Shown piece by piece: positions 1-12,500 of a stretch of 64,000 nt of DNA. The first letter of the stretch is position 1; each line of letters starts with the position of its first letter. Source of the stretch: Apostichopus japonicus (taxonomy: Eukaryota > Echinodermata > Holothuroidea > Aspidochirotida > Stichopodidae); contig NC_092562.1 of NCBI RefSeq assembly GCF_037975245.1, positions 32,182,554-32,246,553 of the forward strand, given 5' to 3'. Below the pieces are notes generated by a model. That model ran no database searches and was not told the DNA's origin. It saw nothing but the letters and a program-made list of their open reading frames with translations. The translations under genes and the position numbers were made by a program.

Positions 1-1745
1 ATTGTACTACCAAACCAGATAATGTAAGGTACTGTACAACCAAACCAGATTATGTAAGGTATTGTTCTACCACACCAGATTATGTAAGGTACTGTACTAC
101 CAAACCAGATTATGTAAGGTACTGTACTACCAAACCAGATAATGTGAGGTATGTTCTACCAAACCAGATTATGTGAGGTATTGTACTACCAAACCAGATA
201 ATGTAAGGTACTGTACTACCAAACCAGATAATGTGAGGTATTTTACTACCAAACCAGATAATGTGAGGTATGTACTACCAAACCAGATTATGTAAGGTAC
301 TGTACTACCAAACCAGATTATGTGATGTATTGTACTACCAAACCAGATTATGTGATGTTTTGTACTACCAAACCAGATAATGTGAGGTATGTACTACCAA
401 ACCAAATAATGTGAGGTATTGTACTAACAAACCAGATCATGTGATGTCTTTTACTACCAAACCAGATAATGTGAGGTACTGCACTACCAAACCAGAAAAT
501 GTGAGGTATTGTACTACCAAACCAGATTATGTAAGGTATTGTTCTACCACACCAGATTAAGTAAGGTACTGTACTACCAAACCAGATTATGTAAGGTACT
601 GTACTACCAAACCAGATTATGTGAGGTACTGTACTACCAAACCAGATAATGTGAGGTACTGTACCTCCAAACCAGATTATGTAAGTTTTGTACTACCAAA
701 CCAGATTATGTAAGGTACTGCCAGATTATGTAAGGTACTGTACTACCAAACCAGATAATGTGAGGTATGTTCTACCAAACCAAATAATGTGAGGTATTGT
801 ACTAACAAACCAGATCATGTGATGTCTTTTACTACCAAACCAGATAATGTGAGGTACTGCACTACCAAAGCAGATAATGTGAGGTATTGTACTACCAAAC
901 CAGATTATGTAAGGTATTGTTCTACCAAACCAGATTATGTAAGGTACTGTACTACCAAACCAGATTATGTAAGGTATTGTTCTACCAAACCAGATTATGT
1001 AAGGTACTGTACTACCAAACCAGATTATGTAAGGTACTGTACTACCAAACCAGATTATGTGAGGTACTGTACTACCAAACCAGATAATGTGAGGTATGTT
1101 CTACCAAACCAGATTATGTGAGGTATGTACTACCAAACCAGAATATGTAAGGTACTGTACTACCAAACCAGATAATGTGAGGTATTGTACTACCAAACCA
1201 GATAATGTGAGGTATGTACTACCAAACCAGATTATGTAAGGTACTGTACTACCAAACCAGATAATGTGAGGTATTGTACAACCAAACCAGATTATGTAAG
1301 GTATTGTTCTACCAAACCAGATAATGTGAGGTATGTACTACCAAACCAGATAATGTAAGGTACTGTACTACCAAACCAGATAATGTGATGTATTGTACTA
1401 CCAAACCAGATAATGTATGGTATTGTACTACCAAACCAGATTATGTAAGGTATTGTACTACCAAACCAGATTATGTGATGTATTGTACTACCAAACCAGA
1501 TAATGTGAGGTATGTACTACCAAACCAGATAATGTGAGGTATTGTACTAACAAACCAGATCATGTGATGTCTTTTACTACCAAACCAGATAATGTGAGGT
1601 ACTGCACTACCAAAGCAGATAATGTGAGGTATTGTACTACCAAACCAGATAATGTGAGGTATGTACTACCAAACCAGATCATGTGAGGTATTGTGCTACC
1701 AAACTAGATAATGTGCGGGGTTGTACTACCAAACCATACTAGGTG
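1..1745. repeat. R1: ~28-30 bp minisatellite
   Basis: About 60 copies of a unit whose core is accaaaccagataatgtgag, alternating 30-bp units with 28-29-bp forms, fading to about 1900. The array runs off the left edge. Its 30-bp stretches leave a 110-codon open frame (789-1121) that is only repeat. It lies in the intron after e19. Confidence 0.95.
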
Positions 1746-2269
1746 AGATACTGTACAAAGAATAAGGAACATGTTTATCAGCATAAAAGATTATGTGAGG
1801 TACTATGCTAGTAAAATATTGTATGTGAGGTATGTTACTAGCAGAATAGATTATGTGAGGAACTATACTAGCAGAATATACTGTGTTTAAGGTTACTATA
1901 CTAGTGAAATATTTTAGGCATTAAAGAATCCATTTCCATCTTCACCATTTCATTAACAAGACACTTTTCAAACTCAGTATTGAAAGCAATCTACCTCATT
2001 TCTGAAACCATTCCTAACCAATTAACAGTGTACTTTATTTATGAAAAAAAGTATCAAAAAGCATAAAACATCTAAATCAATTTTTTAATTCCTGGTAAAA
2101 TCACACAATTATTTTTTGTATGTATTTGTTTTTGTAAAATAACAAAAGTCATGTTTATGAAAAGGTTATAAAGGGTGTTTCTAATATAAATCTGCAGTGA
2201 CATGCATTCTATTTATAATCAGAGTTGGGGGAGGGGGTGGGAGGGTAGAGGGTTGGGTATTCATTAACC
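1746..2269. other. intron, no gene seen
   Basis: Decayed R1 units to about 1900, then plain AT-rich sequence. I see no exon or RNA gene. A G-rich patch (gggggagggggtgggagggt) lies near 2226-2250. Confidence 0.6.
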
Positions 2270-3240
2270 ACTTCTAGTTACCAAACTCATCATATATTTC
2301 CCAATCTATTTATCAGGGGTGGGGTGGGGATTTATTGGCTGCTCAGTCACTTTTAACCACTTCTAGTTCCATAATTATTCATATTTATCACCCAATCTAT
2401 TTATCAGGGATGAAGGTTCATTCGCTACTCAGTCACTTTTAACCACTTTTGATCCCTAAATTATTCATATATATCAACCAATCTATTTATCAGGTGTGGG
2501 ATTTATTGGCTGCTCAGTCACTTTTAACCACTCCTAATTCCCTAATTATTCATATATATCACCCAATCTATTTATCAGGGGTGGGGATTCATTGGCTGCT
2601 CAGTCACTTTTAACCACTTCTAGTTCCCTAACTATTCAACTATTCATATATCACCCAATCTATTTATCACAGGTGGGAATTCATTGGCTGCTCAGTCACT
2701 TTTAACCACTTCTAGTTCCCTAACTATTCATATATATCACCCAATCTATTTATCAGGGGTGAAGGTTCATTCGCTACTCAGTCACTTTTAACCACTTCTA
2801 GTTCCCTAACTATTCAACTATTCATATATCACCCAATCTATTTATCAGGGGTGGGGATTCATTGGCTGCTCAGTCACTTTTAACCACTTCTAATTCCCTA
2901 ACTATTCATATATATCACCCAATCTATTTATCAGGGGTGAAGGTTCATTCGCTACTCAGTCACTTTTAACCAATTCTAGTTCCCTAACTATTCAACTATT
3001 CAACTATTCATATATCACCCAATCTATTTATCAGGGGTGGGGATTCATTGGCTGCTCAGTCACTTTTAACCACTTCTAGTTCCCTAACTATTCAACTATT
3101 CATATATCACCCAATCTATTTATCAGGGGTGGGGATTTATTGGCTGCTCAGTCACTTTTAACCACTTCTATTTACCTGATTCTTTATATGTGACCCAATT
3201 TATTATCTTGGGGGGGGGGGGGGGCGGATTCACAGGCTGC
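2270..3240. repeat. R2: ~80-100 bp minisatellite
   Basis: About 11-12 imperfect copies marked by caatctatttatcaggggtg and ctgctcagtcacttttaacc. Units differ by insertion of ctattcaa motifs. The array ends in a run of 14 G near 3211-3224. Confidence 0.9.
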
Positions 3241-5889
3241 TAAGTCAGTTCAGTACCTTATTTAAACTGGCCATAGGTCGCAAATGGAAAATAAGCAACC
3301 AAAAATGATCTATTACAATCAATTGATGTAAAGTCCTATTGCTTTGACAAACAGTCATGAAGAAGAATGGGAAACATGCAAACAGGAGCAGAAACGAATT
3401 AAAAGCAAGGCGGGTCATTCCATGTTATGGATGGCTTTTGCTGGACCCTCTCCAAAAATAACCACACTCATTGCATGATTAGTGCACTGTGAAATAAGCA
3501 TATTCTGAAAATTTCAGTTTCATCACTTTAAAATTCCGCAATTTGTCGGCACCGTGACATTTTCTTGATTTTGAGGTCTGATTTCTCAGCACATCCTACT
3601 ACCTTCCTATTACAGAAGCCTATAGACTCTATCCCATAGAAAAGAAAATAAGTCAAAATATCCAATTTTAGGTTTTTTTTAGGGAAGCCTCACAAATTTA
3701 ACGGCCATGTCCAGACCGGCAGAAACCTCGCACCACTTGCTCATTATGCATGTGCATATTGGTCCCATGGCTGAATGCACACCAGCTGATAGCCAGCCTG
3801 AGTAATGATCACAGCCTCATGACAACACAAAGCTGCTTATTGTTCACAAACAATATGTAAACTTGGCCAAGTAAGCTGATAAACTTTGGCGGTTTTGACA
3901 GTCAGTAGAGCTGAAGTTTATGTTGCAAATTGCACTAAAATCCGTCACTCCCAATGTCTAATAGTGGATACTTCATATAATTCTTGCAAATCTTCCACGA
4001 TATCAAACCTCACAAATAAAATTTCTTGGTCATTTAGCAAGGATCATGACAATCTGCTACTCAAAAGTTTGATACAAGCAGCACATAAGTATAGCCTTTA
4101 ACTTGGCCTGTTCATTATTAGCCTTGATCAAGGAGTTGTACATAACTATGATTGAAAAAAAAGTAAACCAGCCATTCCATTAAAAATATGAGCCCCAAGA
4201 ACTTTGGAAAACCCATATTGACACACCAAAAGTCAAGCAAAACAATAATACGCCACACGTATACATGCTAACCACAAAGACCAGCGACTGTAACGTCCAT
4301 CTCTGCATAACTGTAGTAAATCTCTCTTAACCGTGTATAGATTTAGTGCCAGGTAACTGCAACACAATTTTAGCGAATAAATCGAGGGTTGGGCTTGATT
4401 TTACCATTGACTTAGTGTGTTGTTAGGGTGCCACATGGTTAGAGATATAAGTGACAGCATTCAGGATAATTTTAGTGCAAGCTTATTTTGAGATACAAGT
4501 TGAGCAAACAAACATGGGTTAGACTAGACTGCTCCCATTAAGTTTTTGTGTTGTTATGCGATTGGAAGCAATGCCGTATTTTTTTTCTCCATAAGGCTGG
4601 ACTTTTGGCAAGCATAGCCTATGTGTAATTTTTTCTCGCCAATAAAGTTTACTAGCCAGCTACCAAAAAAAAGATCTGCCGGATTGCGAAAAATTGCGCT
4701 TGCCAACCGTTTCTTTTCACTGGTAGAATTATGCTATCTGAGCCTTCTGTATGTTAAACTCTGCTTCACGCTTATGTACATGCGTACAAGAAGTTACATT
4801 CTGATTTGGTTTCAGTTTTTTGGAGTTTTTATCTTAAAATTTCATGAAACTTGTAATTGCAAAAAGGGTACAAAAGTTATTGTACCCACTTCGTTGACTA
4901 GGCAAACAAGAAAATTAGCTTTTTTAGGTTCCTGCAGTATTAATTCACATTTCCTTAATTATTTTCACGGAAGTTTTGCCTTTGCAGAAGGTTAAAATAT
5001 GATGTATATGCACACTATCTTTGCTTCAGGGTACTAATTAGATTATTTCAGATGTTATTTTCTCCAGTCCAAACAAAACAAAATAATGATTACAATGCTT
5101 TCCTGTACTAAAGTTGTGCAGCTCTAAAGTTGCTATTTCATGCTGCCATGCATGACAATGGGTCTTTTATGCCAATTGTTTACCAACGTAACAATGTGAG
5201 AGCTGTGAGGGCTTTTTACTTTAATTAAAACTATTATGTTCTTACAACTTACCAACTTTCAGGGTTCTAGCTTTTCTCATTATTAATTTATGAAGTTGTA
5301 AAGTTGCTCTGATGTACAAAAGAGGTCTTCTTTGACGGCCAATAACTCAAAATGCGTCATGTTGAAAAAATCTGATTATTTTTTTCTAGAAGAGATATAG
5401 TACCACCCTGTTTGTACAAACAATATAAGGAGGGTATTTTGCCTTATTTGTATATGAAAAATCCTCAAAGTTAGGAATTTTTAACCCCCAAAGAAGGTTT
5501 TTGGCTGCTATGCTATTCCACATGGTTTTGAGTTAGAGTATTGTACTTGAAGGTCATTCAATACTGTGCTGATATCAATGTCATATTAACAAATACTATT
5601 GCAATACGCTGTCTGCTTCTGGTTTAATTCACTTTATTATACAGTCTGCTTATTTTCATGGTGATCCAAGCATACAATAAATTTGGTAAAAGAAGTCGAA
5701 CTACAACATACTCCAAACTTTGGTGATTTGATATGGAATGACCCAGAAAGCAATGACAGCAGAAGGATTAATGAAGACTGCACCTTTATGAATGGAAACA
5801 ATTATTTTCAACCATCACGTTCATTATCACACAGCTCATCAAATGAAGGATATCTTGTAACACACTCAACCCTCTGATACCAGAATAAA
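3241..5889. other. long unique intron stretch with an old repeat relic
   Basis: No exon with splice sites and homology was found. The open frames of 60-124 codons here (3886-4101, 4621-4995, 5683-5877) show no recognisable protein. Around 4340-4450 the sequence resembles the inner repeats of the hAT element at 25819-26473 (cattgacttagtgtgttgtt), so part is an old relative of that element. Confidence 0.5.
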
Positions 5890-6385
5890 GCGAATCACAA
5901 AATCACACATAATAAATATTTAGATACACCAATATAAACCTGATTACCATCACAAACTCACAGACAATGAATATCTTAATACACCAGCAGATACCTGATT
6001 CTAATCACAAACTCACAGATAATGAATATCTAAATAAACCATCAGATACCTGATTCTAATCACAAACTCACAGACAATGCATATCTAAGGACACCAGAAG
6101 ATTCCTGATTCTAATTACAAACTCACAGATAATGAATATCTAAATACACCAGCAGACACCTGATTCTAATCACAAACTCACAGATAATGAATATCTAAAT
6201 ACACCAGCAGAAACCAGATTCTAATCACAAACTCACAGATAATGAATATCTAAATACACCAGCAGACACCTGATTCTAATCACAAACTCACAGATAATGA
6301 ATATCTAAATACACCAGCAGATTCCTGATTCTAATCACAAACTCACAGATAATGAATATCTAAATACACCAGCAGATACCTGATT
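5890..6385. repeat. R3: 55-bp minisatellite built on the e19 donor
   Basis: About nine units of 55 bp. Each contains, on the minus strand, AGAATCAGGTATCTGCTGG, which is the last 8 bases of e19 plus its donor and following intron. The array therefore starts inside the exon border. Confidence 0.95.
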
Positions 6386-6508
6386 CTTCCTGGCCAGGAT
6401 TCTCCTTTGAGTTACGTTCCTCATCCAGACTTTCATCACCCAAGGCTGAATCTTTGTCATCTTCCAACCTCACTGGCATAGCTTGACTTTGGTGATCTTG
6501 ATCAGAGT
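6380..6508 (-). CDS. ABCA exon e19: acidic linker before TMD2
   Basis: Residues 934-975 plus one base, the last exon in the window. It is strongly acidic and low in complexity ([20 protein letters not shown], then ending NPGQEES), as expected for the cytosolic tether before the second membrane domain. Acceptor gatatactacag/A, donor AATCAG/GTATCT. The exon end and donor are repeated about nine times in the tandem array 5890-6385. No exon was found between here and position 1. Confidence 0.85.
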
Positions 6509-9500
6509 CTGTAGTATATCAAGCAGGCAAGTACATGTTTTTGGTTGATGGTTCGTCAGTAGCTGTACATAAACATACTATTTAGGAGTTTCTCACAATA
6601 CCTAGAGGGATTGTTACAACACATACATTCAGTTCTTGATAACAGCTGGTCACAAGAAGTACCTCAGTCTGGCACTTACCATATTTCCCATAAGAAGTTT
6701 GATCACTATACCGATACCTATTTTAAGTGTTGTCACTAGATTTGTAGCAATTCATAGGTTAGTTGCTAAACCTACACCTGCTGAAAGGTTTGTAAATTGA
6801 CCAACACCTGTCAAACTTGTTGTCACTAGACCTGTATCAATTGAAAGGTTGGTCACTAGACCTGTATCAGTTGAAAGTTTGGTCACTAGACCTGTATCAA
6901 TTGGAAGGTTGGTCAATAGACCTGTATCAGTTGAAAGGTTGGTCACTAGACCTGTATCAATTGGAAGGTTGGTCACTAGACCTGTATCAGTTGAAAGGTT
7001 GGTCACTAGACCTGTATCAATTGAAAGGTTGGTCACTAGACCTGTATCAATTGAAAGGTTGGTCACTAGACCTGTATCAATTGGAAGGTTGGTCACTAGA
7101 CCTGTATCAATTGGAAGGTTGGTCACTAGACCTGTATCAATTAAAAGGTTGGTCACTAGACCTGTATCAATTGGAAGGTTGGTCACTAGACCTGTATCAA
7201 TTGAAAGGTTGGTCACTAGACCTGTATCAATTGGAAGGTTGGTCAATAGACCTGTATCAGTTGAAAGGTTGGTCACTAGACCTGTATCAATTAAAAGGTT
7301 GGTCACTAAACCTGTATCAATTGGAAGGTTGGTCACTAGACCTGTATCAATTGAAAGGTTGGTCACAAGACCTGTATCAATTGAAAGGTTGGTCACTAGA
7401 CCTTTATCAATTGAAAGGTTGGTCACTAGACCTGTATCAATTGGAAGGTTGGTCACTAGACCTGTATCAATTGGAAGGTTGGTCACTAGACCTGTATCAA
7501 TTGGAAGGTTGGTAACTAGACCTGTATCAGTTGAAAGGTTGGTCACTAGACCTGTATCAATTGGAAGGTTGGTCACTAGACCTGTATCAATTGGAAGGTT
7601 GGTCACTAGACCTTTATCAATTGAAAGGTTGGTCACTAGACCTGTATCAATTGAAAGGTTGGTCACTAGACCTGTATCAATTGGAAGGTTGGTCACTAGA
7701 CCTGTATCAATTGGAAGGTTGGTCACTAGACCTGTATCAATTAAAAGGTTGGTCACTAGACCTGTATCAATTGGAAGGTTGGTCACTAGACCTGTATCAA
7801 TTGAAAGGTTGGTCACTAGACCTGTATCAATTGGAAGGTTGGTCAATAGACCTGTATCAGTTGAAAGGTTGGTCACTAGACCTGTATCAATTAAAAGGTT
7901 GGTCACTAAACCTGTATCAATTGGAAGGTTGGTCACTAGACCTGTATCAATTGAAAGGTTGGTCACTAGACCTGTATCAATTGAAAGGTTGGTCACTAGA
8001 CCTGTATCAATTGGAAGGTTGGTCACTAGACCTTTATCAATTGAAAGGTTGGTCACTAGACCTGTATCAATTAAAAGGTTGGTCACTAGACCTGTACCAA
8101 TTGGAAGGTTGGTCACTAGACCTGTATCAATTGAAAGGTTGGTCACTAGACCTGTATCAATTGAAAGGTTGGTCACTAGACCTGTATCAATTGAAAGGTT
8201 GGTCACTAGACCTGTATCAATTGAAAGGTTGGTCACTAGACCTGTATCAATTGGAAGGGTTGGTCACTAGACCTTTATCAATTGGAAGGGTTGGTCACTA
8301 GACCTTTATCAATTGGAAGGGTTGGTCACTAGACCTTTATCAATTGGAAGGGTTGGTCACTAGACCTGTATCAATTGGAAGGGTTGGTCACTAGACCTGT
8401 ACCTGTTCAAAGTTTTGTAACTAGATGTACACCAAGACACACTAGTGTCCATACAGATCAATTAGAATTTGATCCCTAGTGATTAAGAGTGAAATGGTTT
8501 GTCATTATAGATAAACTAGATGAAAGGATTTTGATTTGAAGCATAACAGGTAAAACATCTGTCACAGAGTGTTTATCAGGAACAGGTTTGTTACTTTGAG
8601 GGAGTTGAGATTATCGCTGCCTGCAAAAATTATGATGTCAACAAGTTGATAAAGAACTTACAATCACTCTGCAGTAGGCCAACATCATCACGGTCGATAG
8701 TGGGTGTGATGTTAGGGAGTTGATAGCCTCTACGTCTGAGGGAACCTCTGCCCATGAAAGGTCTAGGGAGAAGGCCAGAGTCTGTTCCAAGGTCAATGTC
8801 ACCCTCCCTAAATTCTGCACTCTCTTCTGCAACGGTCAAGAAGACCTGTGAAAAGCAAACATGAATTAAGAAATCAGCCTGGTGAATGGGATTTTGTTCA
8901 GTAAAGGACTAAAAACCAATTAATACCAATACTTTGAGATCCAACCATCACTTGATTACTGGAGACCAATGAACATGGTCAATCAAAGTAAATGTTATGC
9001 ATAGGCCAACAGCAACAAACAATACTTGATATATAAGATATGTGAGATCCTGTAGATTAGATTGGGGTGTTGACTGACCAAGCTTGTACTTGAAATCCTG
9101 TAAATAAAATTGGGGTGTTGACTGACAAGCTGTACTTAAAATCCTGTAAATTAGATTGGGGTGTTGACTGACCAAGCTGTACTTATATCCTGTAGAATAG
9201 ATTGTAGACTGACTAAGCTGTACTTGAAATCCTGTAAATAAGATTGGGGCTTTGAATTACCAAAGTAAAGGCATCAATGCATTTCTTTTGTACAGTTCTC
9301 TTGAGCATGTTTTACTTTTACTGCTGTTGTTATTACTTTTAGGTTTTCTTAAGTTTGTTTATTTTATATTCCAGGTTTTGGTTCTTTTGTACAGTGCTCT
9401 TGAGCATGTTTTACTTTTACTGCTGTTGTTATTACTTTTATGTTTTCTTAAGTTTAATAATTTTATATTCCATGTTTTGGTTCTTTTGAACAGTACTCTT

Positions 9501-12500
9501 GAGCATGTTTTACTTTTACTGCTGTTGTTATTACTTTTAGGTTTTCTTAGTTTGGTAATTTTATATTCCAGGTATTGGTTCTTTTGTACAGTGCTCTTGA
9601 GCATGTTTTATTTCATGATAACAGCACTTTAATAAATGGTATTTATTTATTATTCACATTCCTAGACCATGATGTAACAGCATCTATACATCCAGATACA
9701 TAGACCAGTATGAATGCATCTAAACAAAGGAACCAATACATTCACATACCTAGACTAATATAAAGGAGTCAATACATCCACATACCTAGACTAATATAAA
9801 GGAGTCAATACATCCACATACCTAGACCAGTATGAATGCATCCATACATCCAGATACCTAAACTAATATAAATAAATGAATCAATACATTCACATACCTA
9901 GACTAATATAAAGGAGTCAATACATCCACATACCTAGACCAATATGAAGGCATCAATACATCCACATACCTAGACCAGTATGAATGCATACATACATCCA
10001 GATGCCTAAACTAATATAAATGAACCAATACATTCACATACCTAGACTAATATAAAGGAATCAATACATTCACATACCTAGACTAATATAAAGGAGTCAA
10101 TACATCCAGATACCTAGACAAACATAAAGGAATCAATACATTCACATACCTAGACTAATATAAAGGAATCAATACATCCAGATACCTAGACCAATTTGAA
10201 GGCATCCATACATCCATGATACCTAGACCAATATAAAGGCATCAATACATTCTCATACCTAGACCAGTATGATCGAATCAATATATCCAGATACCTAAAA
10301 CAATGTGAAGGCATCAATACATCCAGATACCTAGTCCAATATGATCACATCAATACATCCAGTTTCCTAGACCAATTTACAGGCATCGTTACATCCAGCT
10401 GCTTAGTTCAATGTAAAGGAATTGATACATGTTGCTACCTTATACAACAAATGTATTTTTATATGCAACTCCCTCACACTATTAAGGCGTTATTACAATC
10501 AACTTGGTTCACAACAGTATATAAATCATATACATGGAACTATGAAGGCAATGATATCATCAATATAGTACTTAAGACATCCTACCTGCCTTGGAATTTG
10601 AGCAAAACCTCCTTAAATGAACAAACCACTGCAATATATTGCATAAGGTATGTTGTATCAGGATATATGTACAAACCTCTTCAAGAGAAGTGTCTGAGAT
10701 TCCAAAGTTCTTGATGTGCAGCTTCTTTGCATGCTTCTCTAACTGAGCAAAGAGATTTTGGAAACCTCCAGCTTTTATGGCACCAAAAGGCAACAGGTAT
10801 GATATTTCTTGACCAATGTTTTCACACAGCTGCACTCCAGGGACAAATCTTTGAATGAAACTGGTGATTACAGCTTCATTGCAGTAGCCAACATCTGCCA
10901 AAAAGGGAGAATTTGATTAGGAGAGGAAGGTTATGAACATGAGCCATCACTGTTACCACCTACACACCATGGCATAAAGGATAAATGTAGTAGATAGAGG
11001 GAGGGTAGGTAATGGAGATGAGCCTTCACTTCTATCACCTAAACACCATGGCATAAAGGATTAACATAGTAGATAGAGGGAGGGAGGGAGGGGTAGGTAA
11101 TGGAGATGAGCCTTCACTTCTATCACCTACACACCATGGCATAAAGGATTAATGTAGTAGATAGAGGGAGAGAGGGGTAGGTAATGGAGATGAGCCTTCA
11201 CTTCTATCACCTATACACCATGGCATAAACATTTGTCAATAAAGCCAAACCTTTCCAGCAGAGGTGGCCCAAGAGCTTGCTGTTGACATAGGCTTCTTAA
11301 TATGAGATAATTAATATGCAGATGGCTAGCTTTAGTCATAAATTTGTTAGGTATACACTGGTGTTGATAACTCCTGAACAGCAAAGTTGCTTAATAGGAA
11401 AGAAACATTAATTTATAATAGTAAAATGGGAAATGCTGAAAATGTTTCAGAGACATCTTTCTGCCTGAAGCATTCAGGGGTATGGTCTATGTTAACTGAT
11501 TCTCATAAGATCTATGCGACAGTATTATCATAGTAGCAGTAGATGCCTTATATGACACTACCTTCACAAGACTTAACTTGGGCATGTCATGTACATGATG
11601 TTAAAAATGATTTAAAATCAAGTTAAATACTTTTACAATTATTTGGCTTGTCTTAGTCATTTACCTTCTCTCTATTTTGTACACTTTTGACTTCATCTAT
11701 TCTATTTACATTTAATATCTCCTTAAATGTTTCCTCTTTGCATACCCCTCATGCTGCAGCTCCCCCCCCCCCCCCACACTAAAACCATGTTTCTTCTGTG
11801 TCCTCTATGCATGTTTCTTGTATCCCCTTCTCATGTTACATTACCTAACTCATGTAACATTACCTAGGTAGTGTTACATGAGCTAGCGTATGTCACATTT
11901 CCTAGGTTATGTTACATTACCAAGTTCTTGTTATATTACCTAGCTCATGTTACATTAGCTAGGTTGTTACATTACCTAGGGTATGTCACATTACCTAGGG
12001 TATGTCACATTACCTAGCTCATGCTAACTTACCTAGGTTGTTACATTACTTAGGTTAGTTACATTACCTAGGTTATGTTACATTACCTAGGGTATGTCAC
12101 ATTACCTAGCTCATGCTAACTTACCTAGGTTGTTACATTACTTAGGTTAGTTACATTACCTAGGTTATGTTACATTACCTAAGTTATGTTACATTACCTA
12201 GCTCATGCAAAATTACCTAGGTTGGTACGTTACCTAGGTTATGTTACATTACCTAGGTTATGTTACATTACCTAAGTTATGTTACATTACCTAGCTCATG
12301 CAAAATTACCTAGGTTGGTACGTTACCTAGGTTATGTTACATTTCCTAGCTCATGTTATATTACTTAGCTCATGTTACATTCCCTAGGTTATGCTACATT
12401 GCCTAACTCATGTTACATTACCTACGTTATGTTACATTACCAAGTTCTTGTTATATTACCTAGCCCATGTTACATTACCTAGGTTATGTTACATTACCTA

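Noticed and set aside
4621-4995. 124-codon plus-strand frame
   Set aside because: No recognisable domain, no splice context, and AT-rich codon use as expected by chance in a long intron.
6752-8236. 494-codon minus-strand and 473-codon plus-strand open frames
   Set aside because: Both come from a 30-bp stop-free unit; one block cannot be good evidence for coding on both strands, and no domain or start context supports either.
9252-9632. 126-codon Leu-rich plus-strand frame
   Set aside because: Comes from three copies of the R6 repeat; the runs of Leu reflect ctgctgttgttattactttt.
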